In this document: positions 56,232 through 64,000 of the stretch, in pieces
How the letters are laid out: every line of letters begins with the position of its first letter
Position numbering within the stretch: position 1 is the first letter of the stretch
Source of the DNA: Acanthococcus lagerstroemiae
Lineage: Eukaryota > Arthropoda > Insecta > Hemiptera > Eriococcidae
Length of the DNA: 64,000 nt
Reading direction: 5' to 3'
Assembly (NCBI GenBank): GCA_031841125.1
Contig: CM063110.1
Coordinates: forward strand, 25,353,626-25,417,625
The notes under the pieces: generated by a model
What the model saw: only the letters and a program-made list of their open reading frames with translations
Told to the model about the DNA's origin: nothing
The model's database searches: none
Position numbers and translations under genes: made by a program

Positions 56232-56465
56232 GTCACTGATACAAACGACAACCCGCCGGTATTTTCGGAAAGCGTGTACTCATTTGATGTGGCTGAAAAT
56301 GAGGCTCGTGGCACCAGGATTGGCCAGGTTTCGGCTACCGACGAGGATGAGAATGTAAACGGACAGATTACTTATACGGTGATCTCGGACTGGGCTAACG
56401 ATGTTTTCTCACTGAACCCACAAACTGGCATTTTTATCTTGACTGCCAAATTGGATTACGAAGAG
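56232..56465 (+). CDS. Fat-like cadherin, internal exon (78 codons)
   Basis: It follows a TGTATTTTCAG acceptor and ends at a GTAAGT donor, phase 0 on both sides. It continues the EC repeats from the exon at 48265. Residues 1-11 form the linker VTDTNDNPPVF (complete DxNDN calcium site). SFDVAENEARG (17-27) has the conserved E, ATDEDEN (35-41) the DxD site, and LDYEE (74-78) the DxE calcium ligand (DYE for the usual DRE). Residues 51-66, ISDWANDVFSLNPQTG, closely match my recollection of a late cadherin repeat in FAT1/FAT3 and fat-like, which supports that ortholog group over classical cadherins, dachsous or fat. The repeat is unfinished; the rest must lie in a downstream exon that I did not find before the window end. 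Confidence 0.88.
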
Positions 56466-58790
56466 GTAAGTTATCAGCCTTGAGTTATAAGTTCTCTTTT
56501 AAAATGGAAGGGAATTGCAGAGATGGAGTCGAGACCGACATTTGTAAAAAAAATGGAAAACAAGGTTAGGGCACCAGCCAAGTGGTCTTTGAATTGTAGA
56601 CTAGTATTCCATTTGACATTGGCTTCTTGACGGTGATGAAAATTACTCTGAATTTTACAAGGAGGAACTCTCGTAATTATCATATTTCATTGTGAAGTTT
56701 ACATGTCGAGCTTTTGGACTGTAAATCTGTTGAGACATTTTGAAATACATGACCTAAAAGATTTCTATTTCAACACTTTCAGTGGAGTCGAAACGGAGAG
56801 GAGAACGTGTGTAGGGATACATTGTCCCCTTCCTTCCCCTCCCCCACTCGGAAAAAAATGTGAAATAACCGAAAAAATATGTAGCAAATTGATAAAACGT
56901 CGCCTCGAGAGAGTTCAGAGACCAGAATTACGAAATTCGTAGAAAAAATTTACAAGTTTCAAATACAAGAAGATTTTTTTTTGCTTATCGACTTAGATTT
57001 AAATTTTCTCCCAAAAACCTTCCAATGGCACTGAACAGTTTAATTTTCCCCGTCAAGCCGGTTATACCTTCTCTCTTGAGTGAATCTTTAATATTGAAGG
57101 CTAAAAACAGGACAAGATAAAAAATCTGTTGCAGTATTCGAAATCCTCAACTACCAAAATCTCTTACTTCGATATTTTGTTCGATTTTCAAAGTCAAATC
57201 AATTTCGTGAATTGAAGGACAAAATTTTCATTTTGAAGCTTAGGTAATTCGGGGATGGATGAAAAATCTTCGTTTAACAGGATATTGATACTCAGTGAAG
57301 CGAAAGCAATGTCAATATAGCATGCTCGATACCTTTTTTTTTAGAAAGTTTAAGGTTAGTGGATCCTCAGCTCCTGTTCGAGAGAGAGAGAGCGAATTTT
57401 CGATCCTTCAAGAAACAGGATTTCACCATTAATTTTGCTGGGTTCCCTTTCGGCTGCTTTGGCAATGACATTTTTTTTTCGTGGAAAAATGTACAGTGCA
57501 TCGTTGGAGCATGAAGTTTTCTCTCAATTTTGTTCTGAAATGTTGCCTGTACCCTTCGGTTTCTAACACTACTCTTTCCCCAATTTCAACTAGATTCCCA
57601 AAAAGACAGGGGTGATCCAGCTTTTTGATCCATCTCGTCATGATTTCCTTCCGACGTCTCTGTCTGATGTGTTGATTCTATTGATATACGAGGTATAATT
57701 TCAAGTGGACTCGAGCTTCCTCAATAAATCAGGAAACAAATATTAAGAACCAAATCCAGCCTTAAATACGATTACGTACTTGATATTTGATAACTAACGG
57801 ATAATTACGCAGTTTTCCCTGAACATTCCAACTATACCTCTGCATAACATTCGAGACAACAGGATTCCAGAAATTTCGACTTACAAATTTCACGGTAATT
57901 TTCTTGTCCGTCTGCGATGTAGCTTTATTTAAGGATTAAGAAGGTAGTTGACCGGCCCCAGTCGGTTGTACACAATTGGGTGAAGTTTTATCAGTAAACA
58001 AGCCTGACCAAAACAACATTAACCCATACACTAATAGCACGATAAACGAATTATAATTGAATAATAAGAATTTCTTTCAGAAAAAAAAATGGGAAACAAA
58101 GACCACCGAATCAAAGTCAAATCTGATATGTTAATAAGCATTCGAATGTTTTCGAATAATATCAAAATTATACGCTTATGTCGAATCGGTTTCTCCTTTT
58201 ACGGATCTTTTTCCCTCAACTGAGTGTCGGCTAGGCGCGGATACTACGGTGCGTGTTACGGCTGCGTTAACACTGCACCGACGTTTTACAGATAAAAACT
58301 GGAATTATTCAGCAGACTACTAATACCCTCGTCAAAATGGGGAGAAGTTTAAAATCGAAACGTCAGACGAAAGAAAAAATTATACGCCAGACCCGCCGCA
58401 CCACACCACGTCGTTTTTGGACTTTCAATTACTACTCTCGGAAAGCCTTCGAACGTCCGACCATGGGAAACGGAAATTGAACTGATTTTCCAAATCGTGT
58501 TTACAAACTTAGTTCGGAAAGAGCAAATGCATGAGTAAGATCCTCGACCGATTTGTCTTCTATATCAGTATTTCAAAGACTTTTGTGATCAACCTGACCG
58601 GTTAATCGTAGTGAAGGAGGGGGGGGGGCAAGTCTCTAAGATATTTGAATTTCTGGAACGATACGAGATAAGTTCTCAAAAACGTCGAACGTTCTTCACT
58701 TAACCCCTCTCCCAGAAATCAGTCCCTTGCTGTCTTGTTGCCTATTACTCACTGTAACTAATGCAGAAAAAATATCAAAATCGAAGAGGC
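56466..58790. other. Downstream intronic stretch
   Basis: A short (GA)n run lies near 57380. No further EC-repeat codons next to an acceptor site were found. Otherwise nothing recognised. Confidence 0.5.
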
Positions 58791-58792
58791 GA

Positions 58793-58895
58793 GAATCAAA
58801 ACCGACACTGCCATTTTATTCCAAGCGCGCAAATGGGCAAAACCCTGTACATGAGTGCTGAAGTATCTCTTGCGGCGCCGTTGATGTGCGGTATG
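58793..58895. repeat. Dispersed repeat, copy 2 (direct copy of 22.97 kb)
   Basis: GCCATTTTATTCCAAG, GCGCAAATGGGCAAAA, CTGTACATGAGTGC and GAAGTATCTCTTGCGGCGCC correspond to the copy at 22966-23080. Confidence 0.6.
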
Positions 58896-58899
58896 TATC

Positions 58900-61800
58900 T
58901 AATATTCGTGGGAAACCCAACTGCCGTGAAATCGACCGTACGGGAAAGGTTGCAGTCGCATAAATTGAAGGGGGCATTTAGCTGGTGTCACTTTTCATTT
59001 CCACATGGCCGTTGCATCGTGAAAATTGTTCTAGGTCGACGTGAAACATGAAGAAAACTGTAGTAATGGAATGCACTTTAGAAAGAAAATATACCATACC
59101 ATGGAAAGGTGGGATATTTAGCACGTTTTGGATTTCGATATATTATCAATATCAAAACCAAAAATATCGATAATATCAATATCAAAATCAGACAAAAAGT
59201 ATCGTTTCTTCGCTATTTTGTTTTCCTTTCATTTTTGAACGCAATTTTTGTGTCTTTAAAATATTCCTATTTTCTTCAATGATAATAAATTATTTCTTAA
59301 AAACAGGAAAAAGAAAATTACAAAATTTTGGGAAATTTTCGAAGAAACTTACTAAATTTTCCTTTTTTTTTTATAGCGTGAGCAATAATAATAACGAAAA
59401 ATACGAAAACACGAGTATAATTCTTTCAACAATAACTAATTAAAATGTGTTTGAAAATTGAATATTGCATAATGAATAAGAATTAGAATTCTCTGGAAGG
59501 ACTGAGGGACTTCCAAGTTCTGAAGTTCAGTTCGAGATATTATTTTTCTTTATTGGTACTCAAAGTAAACTTTAATGACGGTATCAATAAACCTGAACTA
59601 CATCAGCGCTATTTTATGTAACCTAGATTTCAAATATCGATTTTTTTGAGTTATCGATAATACCAGTATCATTTGATATATTTCCCTTCTCTAGTACTAC
59701 GCTGGATTAAACCAATCAGAATTTTCACCACAAATAAACAGATTAGAATCAAAGTCGACTCATGCCAGAAACAAAAATAATAAGGTTAGAGCGTCAGCTG
59801 ATGGAGTAAAAAAATAGTTACTGCAAGATGGCCATGGCGAGAAAATCTGTAAAATCATCTGCGATACATACCCAGAGAATCGAAGCTGACACTTGCAAGT
59901 GTCAGCTTTGATGATGAAAACAATCTAAATTAAAGTTTGTAGTCTCTGATTTCAATTATTGCATCAAATTTTTGATGTTAACCTTTACTTGGATCCTTAG
60001 AGTATAAATCTTACGTCATAATTTTCGTGCTTTCTCTAATTTAAATGGAAAAATTTCTCTTCACAAGCACGTCGTTCGAAACCTTGTGACAAGAAGAGGA
60101 CAAAGTCGTGGCGACAAACTGAAATATTTTCTTCTTTCACCTCGCAATAAGTTGGAAAACTACTTGAAATTGGTAAAATGGACTCAGTCCAGAACACCGA
60201 GGAACTAAGGTATCAGAATTAGGAATTTTGGGCAGTAGCGTAAATGAGGAGAGGGAGGAGATATGTGCACCCCGGCGCACTAGAGCCAGGGAGAGTGAAA
60301 TTCTAGAATTGGTTAGCAACACTAAAGATCCGAGACAGACAGTTTTGACATTTTCATGCATTTGTTTTGGCACATAAACGAAAAAAACGTTACTGTTTGA
60401 GCGTTACTTTTTAGTGCTACTTTGGTGCATCACGAAAAAAAACAACAGATCGAGAGCTTTGGCACACATTAGCGAAAAGAGTATTACTTTTTTAGCGTTA
60501 TTTCTCCTGATCATACCCTAATAAAAAAAGTTCCATGGAAATTTCTATTAACAACACGGCTACAGACTGTTCGAGCGTTACTTCTATCCGTATGATTTAG
60601 CTCTTCATGGTCACAGTTTAGTTCAGTGGTTCAAGTTTCCATAAAAAAATGTTTTCTTCCAGCCATCTTCAGTATGTAATAGAAATTTCTGCGGCAATTT
60701 TTTTGATCAGGTCAAATTACTTATCAATTCTTCCATGGATTTTTCCCCCCGGATTATTTCTTGTCGAGAGTCAAGATGCGTGCTTTTTTGCGACCCTCCT
60801 CGAGGAACGAGGTTACTTGTTTTCTCTTCTCACTTTATTGCCAGTTCAGTTCACAGTGACCATTACAATCGATTACTAATGAGTCGATATTAAAATCGAG
60901 ACATGAAAATGCTCTCCCATGGTTGTAGATCCGTCTGCGACATGTTGTTTGTGATGAAGGATCCATCCAACAAAATAAGACTCCTTTAGAGAGAAGAAGG
61001 GATTTTTAATTTGTTTTTTTTTCTTTACTTTTTTTATTTTTACTTGTCGAGGCAAAATTTGGACATCACTCTTCATTATCTTATGTACAAAATTATTCAA
61101 TATCCCCCCCCCCCTGGACGCTACCCCTTCTTGGTTGCAGATTTCGAGTTCTTATTCAATCTCGGATTAGAATCGTTGGATCTAAATTTTATTACGAAAA
61201 TTATTGTTTTTTTTTTAAATATGTACCTATTTTATGTATTATGTTTTTTTTTTTAATGTTGAGGTAAGAAAATTTCGCGCTCATGAAATGGAAGGGTAAG
61301 TAAGCTTTAAGGGTCAAGGGGTACAATTACAATGGAATGGTTGAGTTGGAAAAAAATTCTAGAATTCAGAAAGTATAGGCGCAACTTTCATAATATTGCC
61401 ATTGCAGTCAGAACTGCAGGAAATAATGAGCTGCTGCTCAGGGTCAGGATAATTATCGAGATTACAACCACATACATTATTCATATTATGTGCATGATTT
61501 CTACGTAGCCCGGAGACATGCAAAATTTATACAAACAATAATGATTGTATGCTGAAATTTAAGCTCGATTTAGTTAAGATTTTAGTCGTGTTATTAATTG
61601 GAAATACAGGATGAAGTAGCTGACATCTGGTGGTAAAATGAGTTGAAACTGTTGCGAAAACGGAACAAAATTAACTGATCCCACAAGAAACGCACACGCA
61701 GAGGCATGTTCGATATTTTTGAAATTCCTGGACAATTAAAATTGGGTGCAACCGATTATCCATGTCATAAACATCAAATCAGGCTCGTAGTTATGATTTT

Positions 61801-62158
61801 TCAGAAGATGGGGCTCACTGGGGGTTCGCCAAGAACACCCAGATTACGAATTTTTTCAATCAGGAAGAGAGAGAGAAGGGTATAGTGAAATTTGTTTATA
61901 AGGAACTTTTTTTTTTCGGAGTTCGTAGATGTCTAAAATTTTAATTTTTTTATTGGAGCTTTATACCCCGAAATTCATTCTTTTCTAAAAGTGTGCCACT
62001 GACTCATGTGTCTGTAAAAATTAGTCTTCAAGTCTATTTTATTTTGTCTGTTGAAAGTTGGATTCAAGATCAAGAAACAAACAATATTACAAGATGAGAT
62101 ACCTACTAGTTTTATATTTGAGTTGAAATAATTTTAAATTTAAAATATAAAAAACAAA
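58900..62158. other. Downstream intronic stretch
   Basis: 59120-59690 is rich in ATCGATA and ATATCAA words at both ends in opposite orientation, possibly a decayed AT-rich element. A C11 run lies at 61104-61114. No exon recognised. Confidence 0.45.
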
Positions 62159-62658
62159 NNNNNNNNNNNNNNNNNNNNNNNNNNNNNNNNNNNNNNNNNN
62201 NNNNNNNNNNNNNNNNNNNNNNNNNNNNNNNNNNNNNNNNNNNNNNNNNNNNNNNNNNNNNNNNNNNNNNNNNNNNNNNNNNNNNNNNNNNNNNNNNNNN
62301 NNNNNNNNNNNNNNNNNNNNNNNNNNNNNNNNNNNNNNNNNNNNNNNNNNNNNNNNNNNNNNNNNNNNNNNNNNNNNNNNNNNNNNNNNNNNNNNNNNNN
62401 NNNNNNNNNNNNNNNNNNNNNNNNNNNNNNNNNNNNNNNNNNNNNNNNNNNNNNNNNNNNNNNNNNNNNNNNNNNNNNNNNNNNNNNNNNNNNNNNNNNN
62501 NNNNNNNNNNNNNNNNNNNNNNNNNNNNNNNNNNNNNNNNNNNNNNNNNNNNNNNNNNNNNNNNNNNNNNNNNNNNNNNNNNNNNNNNNNNNNNNNNNNN
62601 NNNNNNNNNNNNNNNNNNNNNNNNNNNNNNNNNNNNNNNNNNNNNNNNNNNNNNNNNN
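62159..62658. other. Assembly gap (500 N)
   Basis: Exactly 500 undetermined bases, the usual placeholder for a gap of estimated or unknown size. Open frames called across it are meaningless. Confidence 1.
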
Positions 62659-63700
62659 CATTACTACAAGGTAGGTACCCAAGTTTCATTTTATTTGATT
62701 TGAAAGTTGAACAGTTGAAATGAGATAATTGCGAAAAATACTCAACACAAAAGAATAGTCAGTAATGTCTTAAGTTGTTATAAATTAATAACAAAATAGA
62801 AAAACAGAAATTAGAGATTTTTAATGAAACCAAAAACAATTCTGATAGGATTGGAAGAGCCCGCTGGTTCTAAAGATTAAAATAATTGAATATGTCGACT
62901 ATTACTAAGAAACTGTTTCAAAAACTTGGTTTTATCGATTGAATTTTTCAAACGCCAAGTATGATAAATGTAACAATCATCCTGTTGTCATGCTTCTTCT
63001 TCGAGGCTTATTTACCTAGGTCAGTGCAGAAAAGGAGTTTTCGCAAATAGCAGTGCTACGGTCAAATATGTATGCAATTGCCAGTAGTGCGTAACTATCT
63101 GGGAAAGCTTCTTTTAGTGGGTATAAGAGGGTTATTAGTCAAATCTTTCGTTATTTTTTGTCTCGATGTAATCTCTAGCCACTGTTAATTCTTCTTTTGC
63201 TGAAATTTATATTAATTTTCTTGAAGAAATCGTATTCAGTCATATCTGTTGACAAACTTTCAGTTGCTTCGAGGATTTTTTTTTTATTTTTCCAAAAGAT
63301 TTATTGGCGACTATTGTATAAACAAAAAACCAAAGATAACAACTATAGTAGCTTAAAGTCCGTATAGAAATTAAGTTTTGATTTTCAGAAAATTTGACAT
63401 AAAATTCTTGAAGGCAGACCGGCGAGACGGTTTTCTAGGTATCTGCGTGCCTGTGTATTTGCTTATCATGTCAACAGCTAAAATTTTCTCTCTCAAACGG
63501 TAAAAATTTTTTTTTTCTCTTTCTGAGCCTCTGGCTATACTGACCCGTGACCTATTAATTCATATTTCAATATTCACCAGCCCCCCCCCTCCCCCCATAC
63601 CTAGGTCTCATGAAATATCCAACTTGGGCATATGAAAATGATTTTTTAGGGTCGGCAACGAGCCTCTTGTAATCACTTTTTTTATTTATTATTTTTTCCA
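62659..63700. other. Non-coding stretch, nothing recognised
   Basis: Poly-T and poly-C runs only. No exon recognised. Confidence 0.45.
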
Positions 63701-63704
63701 ACCA

Positions 63705-63925
63705 CCTTGAGTATTATTTCACTGAATTGATCGCACAGTGCGTTCGTGTTGTTGATGGAAATTTCCATGGGCATTTTTATTTTTTCCCACCATCTTGAGC
63801 ATTATGTTATTGAATTGATTGCAGAGTGCATTCGTGTCGTCAATAGACATTTTCATGAAAACTTTCATTTAGTATCATTTCATTGAATTAATTGTAGAGT
63901 GCGTTCGTGTTGTTGATGGAGTGTT
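63705..63925. repeat. Short minisatellite, about three units of 77-87 bp
   Basis: TTGAGTATTATTTCACTGAA, ATTGATCGCACAGTGCG and TTCGTGTTGTTGATGG recur at about 63707, 63794 and 63870. Divergence is roughly 15-20 percent. Confidence 0.75.
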
Positions 63926-64000
63926 AGAGCTGTGCGACTGCAGTCTGCAGCTTCGCAGTTTGAACTGACGCTGACGTGAGTTCGGAAAGCAAAGACACAT

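Noticed and set aside
59100..59700. AT-rich element with ATCGATA-type inverted ends
   Set aside because: Terminal similarity is weak and could arise from simple AT-rich wording; left as a comment only.
62087..62689. Open frames spanning the N gap
   Set aside because: Composed almost entirely of undetermined bases.

Overview
The window looks like AT-rich nuclear DNA from an arthropod, most likely an insect. There are no bacterial-style operons, almost no long open frames, GT-AG splice junctions, and a dense layering of LINE, SINE, hAT, mariner-type and MULE-type remnants. One LINE fragment resembles the R1/TRAS-type elements typical of arthropods. The exact species cannot be fixed from the sequence alone; a hemipteran is a guess.

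The only convincing host gene is a plus-strand cadherin gene. Two exons are visible, 48265-48573 and 56232-56465. Both are phase 0 and read directly into one another across a 7.66 kb intron. The second exon carries the ISDWANDVFSLNPQTG stretch that I associate with the FAT1/FAT2/FAT3 (Drosophila kugelei/fat-like) giant cadherins. The window is therefore an interior slice of a very large gene, probably with intronic sequence on both sides.

Nearly everything else I can support is mobile or repetitive. Left third (1-22 kb): a MULE-type non-autonomous element (2016-2770), a SINE fragment, a palindrome near 6.4 kb, hairpin repeats at 9 and 11 kb, a LINE 3' fragment (10326-10652), elements with CAGGGTG-type ends (14-15.7 kb), a decayed APE-type LINE (15710-17720) split by another element, and a nested TIR element (20913-21725). 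Middle (22-47 kb): a 2.24 kb foldback element (26738-28977), a 109 bp LINE insertion with target duplication, two tRNA-derived SINEs, several small hAT-type MITEs with 8 bp target duplications, a decayed hAT transposase with a MITE inside it, a MULE transposase remnant next to its own terminal motif, and an R1-like LINE ORF2 remnant. Right third (47-64 kb): the cadherin exons. Their intron holds an ~80 bp minisatellite broken up by a MULE-type element (itself carrying a mariner-type element with two opposed 3' ends), by a hAT-type element with internal inverted repeats, and, downstream, a decayed RTE-like reverse transcriptase. A 500-base assembly gap lies at 62159-62658.

No CRISPR, operon, rRNA or intact tRNA gene was seen. 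The most informative result is one inferred MULE family: a transposase remnant at 38.1-38.4 kb sits beside a GGCGGTTCC...AGTCCCG terminus, and related termini bound two non-autonomous copies with 10 bp target duplications. I found no complete unknown biochemical system.
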